A stretch of DNA of 64,000 bases from Macquaria australasica (Eukaryota; Chordata; Actinopteri; Centrarchiformes; Percichthyidae): positions 372,001 to 436,000 of the forward strand of contig SEMN01000404.1 of the NCBI GenBank assembly GCA_005408345.1, in the 5' to 3' direction. The notes beneath the pieces were generated by a model. The model saw nothing but the letters and a program-made list of their open reading frames with translations, ran no database searches and was not told where the DNA came from. The position numbers and the translations under genes are program-made. Of the stretch, positions 39,818-52,180 are shown piece after piece. The stretch's first letter is position 1. Each line of letters begins with the position of its first letter.

Positions 39818-40604
39818 CACCTGCAGCCGTATTTAAGCGGAGTGACGCATTGGTTGACGGGGTGTTCAGGGTCATGTGCTGCACTGAGAGCTTTGCTTTG
39901 CACGACTGCAGCGACTTTGAGAGTTGAAAGACGAGTGATGTTAGAATCAGTGCATGTTCGTGGCTGTTGGAGACTGTCAGCATGGTGAAGCAGCAGATGG
40001 AGCAGCGGAGGAAAATGAAAGGAGGACAGACTTTGTGAGGCTTCCAAACAGGCGGAGACTACTGGCTACAGAGAGGACCTTGAGTTTACAGGCGACAAAG
40101 AGTTTCTGCCGGCAGTGTTTATAGGTGGTGTTTGGTTTTGAAGCTCTCCACCATCTCAACTGTCACACTGGTGATTATAGTGGAGCTAAAAAGCAGTTCT
40201 TTATAGTTTTAGAGACTTTCAGGCACAGACACAATAGCTGTCTGCACACCGCTTCGTGAGATGAAACGCTAACAAGGCCACAACAGACAAATACTGTTGA
40301 TGTTCTTGCATTTCCTTAAATTTAAAATTGCTTACAGTAATGACCCTTTAGAAACAATATTACTTTTATAATAACAGTTTAAGAGCTGGAAATAAACCCT
40401 AATGGATTATCTGAAAAATGCATTGTCACAAAGCTGAAAACAGGACGGTTTCTATTAGCTCATGAAAAGTTTGTGTTTTGGAGATACATGTTTTTCACAG
40501 GGCAGCGAGGATATGTTGATAGCACTGTCATTATCACTGTAATATTATCTTATTGGTTTCAATGTGCCTGGATCATTGGAAATTCTAACAAAAAAATATT
40601 TTAA

Positions 40605-41240
40605 GCCACACTAGCGGCATGGCTCCATGTAATGTAATGTCGTTCTGTCGCTTGGTCAGACGGTCGGTTAATCCAACACTTTGGTCCAGATGGAAATATC
40701 TCAACAGCTATTAGATAGTTTGAACAGATATTCATGGTCCCCAGAGAGATTTTCTCAATTTTCCTCTAGCGCCACCATGAGGTTGACATTTGTGGTTTTG
40801 AGTGAAATGTCTCAACAACTATTGGATTGATTGCCATGAAATTTGGTACCGACATTGTAACAACTTTGGTGATCCTCATGACTTATCATGTAGCGCCACC
40901 ATCAGGTCAAATTTTTTAATTTATCCAATACTTACCAAATATCTAAATAAATAAAATGACACCCCCATCAGCCTCAGCTGTACTTTGTGTTTCGTGCTAA
41001 TTAGCAAATGTTAGCATGCTAAACTAAGATGGCGAACATGGTAACCTATACCTAAATTACGAACTAAGTAAGTAACTAAATAAGTAGTAAATAATTAGTA
41101 AGTAAATAAAGTAACTGAATTATACCTGTAGCCAAAAGCATCATCGTGTTAGCATAGTCATTGTGAGCATGTTAGCATTTTGCTCAAAGCTTTGTTGTAG
41201 CTATACATAACAGCCTCACAAAGCTGCTAGCATGGCTTTA
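40605..41240 (-). repeat. Dispersed repeat family A, copy 2
   Basis: Inverse of the 10190 copy: GGTTGACATTTGTGG, GCGCCACCATCAGGTCAAAT, CAGCCTCAGCTGTACTTTGT, TTAGCAAATGTTAGCATGCT. A TAAGTAA-type simple repeat (41056-41120) interrupts it. Confidence 0.75.
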
Positions 41241-42825
41241 AACTCTTCGTCTTGTTATCCTACAAATCAACAACAGGTCATAGTAAAGTGACACATCATA
41301 GCTCTGCATCTCTCCTTCTCTTTCTCTGGCTTTGTGTTGTCCACATGAATCAGTTACCATCCTCTCGGGGTGAGCCCAGGAACTGTAATTATTATATATC
41401 AAAAATAATCCAAAAGCTCCCTGCACACAGCCAATCAGATCTTGTTTTCACAGTGCCCACAACATCACTAGTTTCTGTGGCACTCATTAATCAGCCTCTG
41501 TGTCTGAGCGGCTACAAAAAAAAGGTGAATTTTAAGCAGATCCTTTAATGTACACTCAGATCAAGTCATCAATCATAGCCTAATACAAGGTTGTAGTATA
41601 GGGGACGTGCCTAATGGCGAGATCTAACTGTGGCCATTACCTGAAAAGGTTTTATTATTTTGCTATCTCAGTTCCAAGCATGATGGATGAACAAGGTAGG
41701 CAGTCATTTGCCGGACCTGAGTACAGCTGGCGTCTCCTTCTTTGATCTGTGCCGGGTCCAGGACATTGTCAAAGATCTTAAGTTCCTTTGATGGATGAGG
41801 GAACTTTTCCGGCTTTGTTTCTGGACCGATTAATGACTTTCTGTGTCTGTCCTCTTGTCTAGAGACAAGGCTGGAGGTCAGAAGAGAAATGCTGCTTGGC
41901 AACATAATAAATGGGTGTAGAAGATAGACTGTGAAAGTAGAGAGGTTTGTGGCTGCTGCTCTGCATCAGAAGGCACTAACAATACATTGCATCAGGTTTA
42001 ATGCTTGGTCTTCTTGTATACCGCAAATAAGTCTTAGAAAGTGATTTACAAAAAAAGTTTAAAGGATCCAAAGTTCAACCAGTATGGAGGTGTGTAACAT
42101 ATGAAAATTTTAATTTTGATGCTGGTAGATGAAATTGCCTCAGGACAGTGCTTCTCTCTCCACCAGGTGGTGATGTTGTTCTTAAAGTGTCAGGCAAGGT
42201 TACATTACAATACACTTTCCAAATGATTCAGGAAAGAAAAAAATCTATTTCCCTCACTGAATTGTTAATTATTAGTAAGCATCAGAATAAAGGCGTAAAA
42301 ACATTATGACAGTGAGTATACATGTGTGCATCCTCCTGCGTTATGTCTCTGTTTGCTCTTGGCTACGTGAATGAAATCCAGCACTGAGTCTGTGCACTGC
42401 TGATGTCACTGATGCCAAGTGTCTTAAAGGAATATCACAGAAATAGATTAATCATTGGCCGCAGGGCTCATTCGATACAAACAGAAAAATACGAAACACA
42501 TTCTTGATCTAATTGATTTAAAAGCTGTGTTAAAATATAGCACTGAGTTCTCACATGTTCTCCAGGTATACGATGCTGATAAAGTGATGATGCAGCAACC
42601 ATGAACATCCTGATCTGCTTTGGTCCATTTCATTTGATGTTTTTAAAGGCACACATAGCGGTAATCTCCGGCCTATGCAGCTTGCCAGAGGGCAGACTAC
42701 AGTGTAATATTCACGATGCTCAGTACAAATTGTTCCCTATCTGTGATGTCTAAGTCAAGTTGTCTGTATGCAGAGTTACATTCAGGTACCATTAGTTATA
42801 GAAACAGGTTAGACTATATGAATAG

Positions 42826-43043
42826 TTAAGAGAGTGAATATTGGACTTACATTCATCGTGTGGTCCGAAACACGATTCCAAATTAATAATAATGTTGCTC
42901 CGTAACTGCTGGGTGTGTAAATAAGCAACTGTTAGCAAACAAGTTCGCCACATCAACTTATAAAGTGATATGTCTATGTTGTGTTCACAACTAGTTTATG
43001 CTGCCCCCAAGTGGCCAAAAAAATCAGTTATTGCAGATTTAAA
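42826..43043 (-). mobile_element. MITE family B, copy 6 (truncated)
   Basis: Minus-strand left portion only: AATATTGGACTTACATTCAT, GCTGCCCCCAAGTGGCC, ending TTATTGCAGATTTAAA. Confidence 0.75.
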
Positions 43044-43559
43044 ATTGGTAAAGCAATATGTGTGACAGCTGAGTAGCTCGGCTTTAAGAAAATATTTTGC
43101 ACAGTGCCATTTAGGGTTTGGTGTAATATTTTTGGAAATGAGTCAGTATATATTTTGCGATAGCAAATAGGATGCTTTGGATAGGACAGCCTCTTTCCAT
43201 CATTTTTGTAACAAAATACTTAAGTTCAGGTGTCATTTTCAACCAACAGCAGCAAAGAGACGCCAAGAATGACACAGCCCTGCCTGCATGTCTGTGCCCC
43301 AGGGGCCCACTGTCTCATAATCCATCCAATAATGTGACAAATAAATGACGTGCACTAGTCTACAATAGAGTTAAGGGGCCAGTATGCAGGGCCGGGCTGA
43401 AATAATAATTCAGGCAGGGAATCTAACGTCAGCCCAGGCCAATCTCCACACATTCACAACAGACCACGTACTGTAATATGTTTTCTGTTTATGCCAGTAA
43501 CACATCTTTTTGATTTATTGCTATAGACAAAAACTGCAAAAAGAGCTCTGACCGGACTT

Positions 43560-43891
43560 GTGTTGATCATCATGAAAGCAGCTCAAACTTCAAAAAACAG
43601 GCAAATGGTCAAAACGCAGGTAAGGCAGGCAGAAACAAGGAACCAGGACAAGAAGCACACAGCAACAACAAAGCAAGTGAACTGGCATATGTAGTGAGGA
43701 GTGATTAGGGAATGAGGTGCAGGTGGGGAGATGAGTGGGGAAGCTCAGGTAACTGCAGGGGTGATGAGAAATGGGAACAGGTGTGTGGATGGGTGGGGCA
43801 GTCAGGTGATGAGAAAAGGAGGACATCTGGTGGACAGCTAGAGGAAGGCATGTGTGGGGAGTTGAAGGGAACTGAGGAGCAGATTGTGACA
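43560..43891 (-). mobile_element. Possible LTR-retroelement fragment
   Basis: Minus strand opens TGTCACAATCTGC and is followed by pyrimidine-rich sequence with CACCTG motifs, resembling in style the LTR-like unit at 9208. The other boundary is not defined and there is no coding sequence. The ORFs on both strands across it are low-complexity artefacts. Confidence 0.3.
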
Positions 43892-45588
43892 AAGATAAAA
43901 TATTAATGTTTTGGTGATACCTGTTGTGCCACCATCAGACCAGAATTTCTACTTCTACACAAGAAAAATCCAAATCTGAGGTAAACTACCACGTTTGTTA
44001 AGTGAAGTTAAAAATGAATCCACTCTTTAAAAACACCATGTTTGACTGTTACATGTGCAGTTTTCAACGTGATATCCTCAAAAATTGTGTGTTGTACATC
44101 CTTCAGCTATTTACTCTGTTGTTACAGGACGGTGGGTGATTCTGTGCTTTAACGTCACACAGCACAATACAATGAAGTCACATGTGCAAAACTGATATAA
44201 CTGTTAATCAAGCTTTTGTTTCATATCTATTAAAGGTTTTAAAGAAAATGTTTATGTTCACAGACAAACAGTAAAATGTGACCATAATTCATAACTTTTT
44301 TCACTTTTTAATTTTTTTTATTCTACTGCAAAAGAAGTGGTTGTTTGTCCATATTATCAGAAACTATGCAAGTTGCAAGACAGATACCTTAATTATAGCA
44401 GCCAGCATAATCTGTGGGATATGTTCAGGGCTGTAGCTGTTATTAAGGACACCGAGGTCATGTCCTCAGTATTTATTCAGGAAGTTTGCCAGATGTTGTT
44501 CAAGGGGTTGCTTCATCACATGAATGGAACTGGTTACCGGCTGGTGTTTGTTTCTCCAGCAGGACACTTGATTTGTCTTTTCAGATAGTTATTTATCTCA
44601 TCAGGTAGACACTGATGAACCACTAACCCTTTGGAAAAAAAACAAAATCTGTGAATTAACAACTTATTAAGATTTCAAATGTAGCCTATAACTCTAGACT
44701 TGATGATTTAATGGAAAGTGTCAAAGTATTTTTTGATGAATTGCCATAATTTGTAACTGCAAACAGAAGCCAGAGAGATTTTTCTAAACCTGGAAACCCA
44801 AAATTATTTATTAGCCCTCAATAAAGCCATTAGTTATTACTTATAAACTCTTTATAAAGTACTAGGTAGGGGAGACCAGGGACAGTTGTAACACTTTTTG
44901 CAGTTTTCCCAAATAAATCAAAAACATTTACACTAGAATAGCCTATTTGCTATATTATAAACTTCAATGTGTCAACTACTGAAACAATGTATTTAAGTGG
45001 TTTTATGAAATAGGCAAAGGTTGCGAAATTGATTTAAATACCATCCCAGTATACAGGGACGATTGTAACACATGCCAGGGATGGTTCTGACATGTCTAAA
45101 ATACACATAATTAATAATTAAAATACTCAAAATGAAAAAGATTATTTATCATTTATGTTATTGATACCTAATCTTTAAATAAAAATGACCGTGCTTCATG
45201 TCTCCAGCTTTGTAAAAGCTCCCAATGGATGATGCAACATCATCATCAGTGAGATGAGAGAACATTTTGAGTATGTGGTAGCTCTATGCACATAGGAGTT
45301 AAATTTTGCTATGGTGTTTGTGTACTTTCGTTATAAAACAGCATTACAGTATTAGTCAAAGTTTCTTACATAAGCATCTTACTAATAACTTTTAGCAAAT
45401 CAGAAATTCATATTTTATAATTCCATTTGAGCAAACAGGAGCTGGATTTGTGTTCACTTTAGAAAAACAAGGTGGTAAAGGGCCAGTTTTTAGGGCACAC
45501 ACTCGCTGCTGCCTCGTGCACCTTGTTGTCGGTGTGGCTTTTTACCTGCTGAGCTCTCAGCTTGTTTTGTTTACCTCCTCCCTCCTGG

Positions 45589-45675
45589 CACGTGGGAAAG
45601 GAGGGGGGGGGGGGCTGTATCGGGGAGGGGTTGGAGGCGGATTATCGCAGCGTCGGTGCCCAGCGTCCTTTATAG
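45589..45675 (+). promoter_or_regulatory. Proximal promoter of the bnip4-like gene: CACGTG (HRE/E-box) and TATA-like box
   Basis: CACGTG at 45589-45594 lies within GGCACGTGGG and contains the HIF core RCGTG on both strands. A G-rich tract follows, then a TTTATAG TATA-like element at 45669-45675, about 140 bp before the ATG. BNIP3 and BNIP3L are established hypoxia-induced HIF-1 targets, so an HRE here would fit. CACGTG could equally be a USF/MYC/TFE E-box. Confidence 0.45.
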
Positions 45676-45812
45676 ACTACAACACAAGAGTGACTGAGAG
45701 AAAAGCGTACAGGGAAGAAACCCGTTTGCACCTGCTTGTCCTCCTCAGTCAGTGTCAGCATCTCTCCGAGCTCTCTCCCTCTCTCTCTCCAGCCAGCACC
45801 GGGCGATCAACC

Positions 45813-45855
45813 ATGTCTCTGTCCGGCTCGCAGACACCAGAGGACGGACTCTACG
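45813..45855 (+). CDS. bnip4: bnip4-like coding exon 1
   Basis: The ATG in aaccATGtct begins MSLSGSQTPEDGLY. The donor is TACG|gtgagt, phase 1. The first intron is about 3.3 kb and carries a TG microsatellite at 48145-48191. Confidence 0.85.
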
Positions 45856-48143
45856 GTGAGTGATGGTGGTGCATGAACCAGGCCGTTGCTTTGCTGTTAT
45901 ATCATGGCATTTACAGCCATGGCGTAGCATATTTCTGCTCACACGTAGCCATTAACCAGTTAATAGAGATCATTGTTAAAGCTGTTTTGTGTGTGTGCAC
46001 ATTTGGATTTAATTTCACAATGCAAAAATTCAACAATGTGGGTAAACAATGTTGCCTAAGCAGTGACCCCCATTCATTAGCTCAGTGTTTTTACAGGTCT
46101 GATATATCCAACCGCAGCTGCTCTTCAGTGGAGACATGATACTAACAGTATGTCAGACAAAGAGCAGGTGTGAGAGGATGCCACACAGGAGAAGAAGGCA
46201 CTGTCAGTGTTATAGCTGGTATTGTTGTTGCCACTGGCACCGTCATTGTGTAAACGGATTCCCTGACTCACCTGTTTGTATCTCTGTAAGCCAATTAAGA
46301 TGTGGAGATTTCCTGAGCTTATAGCTCCACTGTGCTGTGTGCACATTGCTTGGCACATAGCATGCTGGGTAAAACATGTGGAACAATGTTATGGCGAGCA
46401 GGACAATAAGGGACTGTACGAAAATGATCAGGGGTTGAAGCTTAAAGCAAGATGGGGTTAACAATAATATCGGTATTTAGGAGGTTAAAATATCCAATGC
46501 CGATATATTGTCCGATAGTGTTTTTCTTTTTAAACATAAACCCATAACATAAACAACCAATCTTGATATGGATCCTTTAGATGAGTTTTTGAGTAATTGA
46601 AGATTTGCAGTAAGCTAGTATTGTCTGATATAGCGGCCTGGCCATTTTATCTGTCTAGCTCTGTTATCAATATTAGCTTTAAATACTCCACTTGACTTGA
46701 AAAAAATGTAACACTCTCCCCCCTAATAGCCCTGATTTCAAGTCCCATATGTCAATGGAACAATAATTTCTATATATCCCAAATTGGACATTAGGGGTGG
46801 AATTAATTGCCAAAAACATATCAAATGTATGTAGTGTTTACCAAGAATTCCAGCTGCTCTTTATTTTTGATCTAAGGGCTCCAACATGAACAGTTATTGC
46901 TACTAGTCAAGTGTTGAATTAATCCGAGTGTCCACCCATTAACTGTTATGTGATTATTAGGAGTTGGGCGTATCAAGATAAACAGTTGGTGGCGTTAATT
47001 CTCCAGTCGGGTGTCATTAAATAATTGAAGAAGAAGAGGGAACAATAAGAGAGTCAAAGCTCAGACGATGGAAAATCATGTGGAGAATGGGATGGAAATG
47101 TGGCATTTTAGTTTGTTTTGCTAAGTCGGTGTCCACTGAAGTTTGTCACATTTTGTTTTTAACAATACTATCAACTTTTCCACCTCAGCCAAGAGTTTGT
47201 GATATTTAAACTTTTTTTCCCAGCATTTAATGCGCAAATTGAAAATACGCATACAAATACATGGATGGAAACGCTGTTATATTTAGATTGTGTCCTTTTC
47301 ATATGACAAAACGCACCATTGTGGTCCATGGCGAACACAAAAGGCATTTTTTGGTCTGAACTATTTTGATGTAACTGTCTTTTTGTCAGTAAATCTTGCA
47401 AGAAAAAGGTGAAATAAAATATAAATCTGAGGCAAGAAAAAAAAACGGTCCCTAAGCTGGAAGCAGACATTCATAGCCTGGCAAATAAAAAAAAATGAGT
47501 CTGTTGTGCTGCAGTTCATTGGGTCTTTTAGCGTCCAGCTCTTGTCTACATTACGTAAAGCTGATTTGGCAGAGGCACAGATGAATGTGTACAGGATTGC
47601 ACCATAGAAACTGATTTAGTGCTGCAGAATGGCGACAGATAGATAAGTCAGGCAGCAAGGCAGTTGTTATGTCATAACTCCCCTCTGTAAAAAAAAAAAA
47701 AATAACTAGGGCAATGGCACAGTTTCCCCACTCTGCCCTCTCTCCCTGCAGCTCTGTGCCCACTCATGTCGCTACCCCCTCTGCTGCTGTCTGTGTGATT
47801 ACACAGTGTCATAAACCCGGGTAAAGTGAAGATTAGAGAGATCACATGAGAGGGAAGCATATTTTGGTAGACACATAAGGTGTTGATATTTTGTAAATGC
47901 TGCCTATGTCACAGAGGGATACAGACAACATGACAAGAGAGAAACAAGGGGAGGAAGGGAGAGGGTGAATGGCTAATCTCTAACAGAAATAAGATCTTAT
48001 GTAAGCAAGCATGCTGTCAGCCTGAGTTAGCCCTGCCCTACTGTTTGGCTGTGGGTGTGTGCACGCCATACACACCAGAGTGCATGTGTAAATCTCTTCC
48101 TGCTCATGTACCCAAAGAACCTGTGTGTCCATTCATTCATATG

Positions 48144-48193
<50 letters not shown>

Positions 48194-51100
48194 AGAACCC
48201 ATTGATACAGAGGAACAGACTCTGGCTTTGAGTGTGTAACTCAGCACTGTCCAGCCGAATGTCCATCCTGCATTCAGCGTCTCTCAGGTCATCTAATGTC
48301 ACATCGGTGGTGCTGCTTATAAATCACCATATGTGCAACAACACACACCTGTCCACTCGCTGTCCACTCAACACCAAAGCTATACCATTTTAGAAGGAAA
48401 CAAATTGGCAGATATGGTAACAAGTATTGCGATATTGGAACAAAAATATTAATTGTATGAGTGAAATCAGGTTGCTTACATGCATCATTCTGAGTAGGAT
48501 TGATGGGTTATTTGGGGACAACAACAGCTGCAGTAGTCAGTAATTTAAAGAAAAGCTAAAAAACAATTCAAATGAGTTGCCGTGACAAACAAAAGCACCA
48601 ATAATTTGGACAATATAAAGTCAAATTGAAAAAACAAATGAACAATATTATGCAAAACTGAATCCAAATAAAAAATAAAGAATGCGTGTGTGTGTGTTCA
48701 AACGGAGAATAGACAGAAAATATTGAACTGCATCATTCAGAGAAAATTTAATGCTGTTTAATTCATTAATAAGAATATTTTTCATATATGAAAATTATGC
48801 TGAATGAAACATTGATATATGGACAACAGAGTTTTGTAAAATAATAACACTTATTTCATCTGCTCAATACAGCTCAGCTGATAGTTGATTTTTATTTAAT
48901 TAATTCCCAGCACTAATATCTTGTCATTATTTCATTCCTAGTCACAGATCTACTCTCAGCAGAGTGTGTACTGATAAAAATTACAGTAACAAAATGTTGC
49001 ACGCTCTATAAAAGTGAACACTACACTTTAAGGCTATAGATTTATTTACTTTCCTGATCACGACTCCTTTCTGGCTCATTACAATCTAATATATGTGTAT
49101 GAAGCCCTACCGTTTTCTGCCTCCTTGCTGACTGCCTGATTACAAACTCTGCTTGTATTGTCTCCTCATCAGGCTCCTGGGTCGAGCTGGAGGAGCTGAT
49201 CGCAGCAGTGAGCCGCAGGGAGAGTCTGGCGGGGCCGCAGGACAGCATCTCCTCCGCCCTGCAGGGGGAGCTGGAGAGGATCCTTCTGGAGGCACAGCTC
49301 GAGTGTGAGAGGAGTAGAGACAGGTAATGGTGCAGTTTGTTTGTGTGGATTTTCTTTTGTTTTGTTTGGGGGTTTGGGGGGTTGAGCTACACAGTGAGGT
49401 GTAAAAATAATTTGCACAGTAATGAGTTTCATTCTGTGCTCTGCGGAACTTTGCTTGTTTTTCACATTATGTGTTTACTTTCTTTGTGTTTGTTTGTTTC
49501 ACCAGAGATGTAGAATTATTAAACTGCAGTCTGTCCAAATCCTGATACTAAACCCACATTGTAAATGTCTGTTTGTTGTCCACAGTCCTCCACAGGTGGG
49601 GACTCCACAGTCCGCTGGTTCCCCAAGACCCACTAGTGACCAGGACAGTGACTGTGTCACCATACAGGTATTGATTTTCTTAACACTGACATGTGTTGAC
49701 TTCATCCTCCTTTTTGTAATCTGCAATGCAAAACAGACATTTAATTTTGTTGTGAAAGGACCATATGGTGGTTTATTTTTCAAGCCCATAAACTATGAAC
49801 TGAGCATTTACCAAAGCACAAGGAACGTTTTTATACAGATTTCCTACTTTCCAACCATTAATTTCCATTAATTTCAGTACTGTTTCAAAGCTTGCAGAGA
49901 CATGAAACTTGCTTGAGATTCTTAGGTATTTATTTGTCAGAACTTTAAAAACTCTTTGGCGGCGCACTCGAGGGTGCCCTGACATGCAAATGTCAGTCAA
50001 ACAAGTTGTTTTCTGTTTAACTGAACTGTCTTTGAGCAGTTGCTTCTTGCTAAATGATATGTTGTTTGAGATTAACCCCCCCCCCAATATTTAAAAGACA
50101 TGTTCAAAGTAAATATAAGTATCAGCAATGTACTACATGTGCTGAGGTTGCTCAGATTAATGTCAGTGTCTCTGTCCTGATTTTCTCTTCCGTGTCTACT
50201 CTTCTTCCACTTCCTTTTCTACTGTTGCACATAATCTGATCCTTTATCTTTGTTGCAGGAGGAAGGTGAGCGGCGAGGGGACACTGACTGGGTGTGGGAT
50301 TGGTCCAGTAGACCTGAAAATATGCCACCAAAGTAAGACCAGCTCCTTTAAAGCCATTAATTGCAATTTATTTGATATTTATTGATGTTTGCTGTGATGT
50401 TTTACTACATCACTAAGTTGCTAGGGTACTTGTAAGTACTTTCTAAGATGTATAGCTGTTAAACGGTTTTAAAGGAATACTACTTTCTTGCCTAGAGTTA
50501 GACGAGAAGATCGATACCACTCTCGTGTGTGCGTTAAGTATGGAGCTGGAGGCAGGAGGCGATTGGCTTAGCTTAGCATAAAGACTGAAAGTAGGGGGAA
50601 ACAGCTAGCCTAGCTCTCTCTAAAGTTCAAAACTCTGCCCACCAGCATCTCTAAACCACACAAATTAACATGTTGTATCTAGTTTGTTTTATCCGTACAC
50701 AAACAGAAATATAAAGACAACAATTTGTGGTTTCATGTGGAGTTACGTGCTATAACTATTTCTTGGTGCAGTGAGTCTTGTCGTCACTGTGAGGTCGCCT
50801 GACAACCAGAGGAGGCCCTGGACTTGTTTGTGAAGAAATAGCTACACTATGTAACTCCCTTTAAACAAATGTATTCATATCTCATTAAAGAAACATTCTG
50901 CCTTTTTGTTTTTGGCACTAGTTGAAAAATCAGGCCTGTTTTTACTCGCGAAACCCCACAAAACAAAAAAAAAGTAAATTAAGTTGTTGTCTAATGTGTC
51001 TCTTCAGTTTGACTGAATGTTGTGTCTTACATTTTGTATTTGCGGAATATACCTTTGAGTGTTGAGAAACACATAAATCACCCTTGTTTTTGTTTGCACT

Positions 51101-52180
51101 GCCACACTTGACATTTAATCATCTGCATTACAATAAGTCTATTTGACAGGTAGCAGCTCTTAATGGTCTCAGACTCGCAGCACTTCCCTTCCATTCTTGC
51201 ATTCTCAGTCTTCTCTCTCGTGTTCTCATTATCTCTGTTTATTTTTTACCCTTCCTATCTTCGCTCTCCCTGCATCTCTTATCTCTGGCTCCTCGTCCTC
51301 CTCTCTCTCTCTCTGCAGAGAGTTTGTGTTTCAGCACCCGAAGCAGCAGGGCTCCCTCAGCGTTAGGAAGACAGAGGTGATGAAGAGAGGAATCTTCTCC
51401 TCCGATGTTCTCCTCATCCTTGGTCCCTCACTGCTGGCTTCACACCTGCTCACACTTGGAGTCGGGTGAGACACGCAGATAGACTCACTATGTTACTTAA
51501 TATCACCTTAATTACTGTTGCTACGCCTGTTAAGCTTTTCGTTCCTGCGTGGCACATAAGCAGTTTACAATGACAACGATGGCAGATTAACCACTTGAAA
51601 TTCTTAGTAATTTTTGAAACAATGGGTCCTTGATTTCAGACAAAGGTAGAAAAAAGCAGGCTTCTCATTTCTATCTGACAAATTGTTGGTTGAAAAAACT
51701 GACTCCGGCTGACTTTTTAATGTGCTATTAGTGAACAAGGCTGTTTTTTTATGTAAACTGTAACTCCACAAACTAATGTAGTTAAGAAAGTGAACCTTGG
51801 CTTGCCTTGGCTGCAGGTTGGAAGCTAGTTTTGCAGACATGCTAACGATTGCAGCTTATGTAAGAGCAGATAAACACACAGTTTAATCCATTCCTTACAC
51901 TTTTGCTCTTGTGATTTGACGCAAAAAAAAAAGACACCACCCTCCAAATTCTTTGTATAGAGCATTACTCTTACTACAACCCCATGCACGCTGCTTAAAC
52001 ATGTTGAGAAATCCAAAGCTTGACAGGCCTGCTGAAGCTAGCTACAGTTGCTAAGCTATGGTTGGACAACTGGTGTTTTGGGGAGGGGTTTAGCAAATGG
52101 GCAATTATCAATTACTGCTTTTTCTTTTCAGGATCTACATAGGAAAGCGATTGGCTGCTTCCACAACCAGCACGCTGTGA
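45813..52180 (+). CDS. bnip4: BNIP3/NIX-family mitophagy receptor, six coding exons, 181 aa (divergent, bnip4-like)
   Basis: CDS is the join of 45813-45855, 49173-49323, 49586-49667, 50259-50332, 51319-51465 and 52132-52180 (546 nt). All introns are GT-AG and phases match. BNIP3-family proteins are tail-anchored in the outer mitochondrial membrane and recruit LC3/GABARAP for mitophagy. Seen: LIR motif SWVEL (16-20), GELERILLEAQ (46-56), the TDWVWDWSSRPENMPPKEF block (101-119), an HPK linker, one hydrophobic segment (~147-169) with SH at 158-159 and G166/G170, and the tail IYIGKRL. Length is close to BNIP3 (194 aa in human). The sequence is too divergent for a clear bnip3 or bnip3l call: Thr replaces the first small residue of the TM AxxxGxxxG motif, and KKGGIFS is shortened to KRGIFS. 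I therefore favour the fish bnip4 paralogue; the family is certain, the symbol is not. Confidence 0.9.
48145..48191. repeat. (TG)n microsatellite in the first intron of the bnip4-like gene
   Basis: 47 bp of uninterrupted TG. Confidence 0.95.
49173..49323 (+). CDS. bnip4: bnip4-like coding exon 2
   Basis: Acceptor tcctcatcag, donor GACAG|gtaatg. It encodes the SWVEL LC3-interacting region followed by a Glu/Ala/Ser-rich spacer and the conserved GELERILLEAQLECERSRD segment, the counterpart of GDMEKILLDAQHE in BNIP3. Confidence 0.92.
49586..49667 (+). CDS. bnip4: bnip4-like coding exon 3
   Basis: Acceptor gttgtccacag, donor ATACAG|gtattg, ending in phase 0. It encodes a Ser/Pro/Asp-rich linker (SPPQVGTPQSAGSPRPTSDQ), comparable to the SPPRSQTPQD stretch of BNIP3. 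Confidence 0.88.
50259..50332 (+). CDS. bnip4: bnip4-like coding exon 4
   Basis: Acceptor ctttgttgcag, donor CCAAA|gtaaga. It encodes EEGERRGDTDWVWDWSSRPE followed by NMPPK, the most conserved soluble block of the family. Confidence 0.95.
50445..50830 (+). repeat. Common teleost interspersed repeat in intron 4 of the bnip4-like gene
   Basis: Landmarks GATCGATACCACTCTC, GGCTTAGCTTAGCATAAAGA, AACAGCTAGCCTAGCTCT, AATTAACATGTTGTATCT and GTGGTTTCATGTGGAGTTA are those of a very abundant fish repeat. The class is not determined from this copy. Confidence 0.65.
51319..51465 (+). CDS. bnip4: bnip4-like coding exon 5
   Basis: Acceptor ctctctctgcag, donor GTCGG|gtgaga. It encodes EFVFQHPKQQGSLSVRKTEV, MKRGIFSS and most of the transmembrane helix (VLLILGPSLLASHLLTLGVG). 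Confidence 0.93.
52132..52180 (+). CDS. bnip4: bnip4-like coding exon 6 (C-terminus)
   Basis: Acceptor cttttcttttcag. It encodes IYIGKRLAASTTSTL then TGA at 52178-52180: the end of the membrane helix plus the short Ser/Thr-rich intermembrane tail seen in BNIP3 and NIX. Confidence 0.93.

Larger units (their letters stand above)
30229..45400. other. Intergenic interval without a recognised gene
   Basis: Between the head of insyn2b and the bnip4-like promoter I see dispersed repeats (listed separately), (AT)n at 35098-35121, CA-rich tracts near 36990-37130, and pyrimidine- or purine-rich stretches (37690-38080, 38270-38660). Upstream non-coding exons of insyn2b may be hidden here. None of the short ORFs resembles a known protein. 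Confidence 0.5.

Noticed and set aside
44337..44588. 83-codon ORF (MVVCPYYQKLCKLQDRYL…)
   Set aside because: No known domain or splice context; sits beside repeat-like, AT-rich sequence, so treated as chance or a mobile-element fragment.
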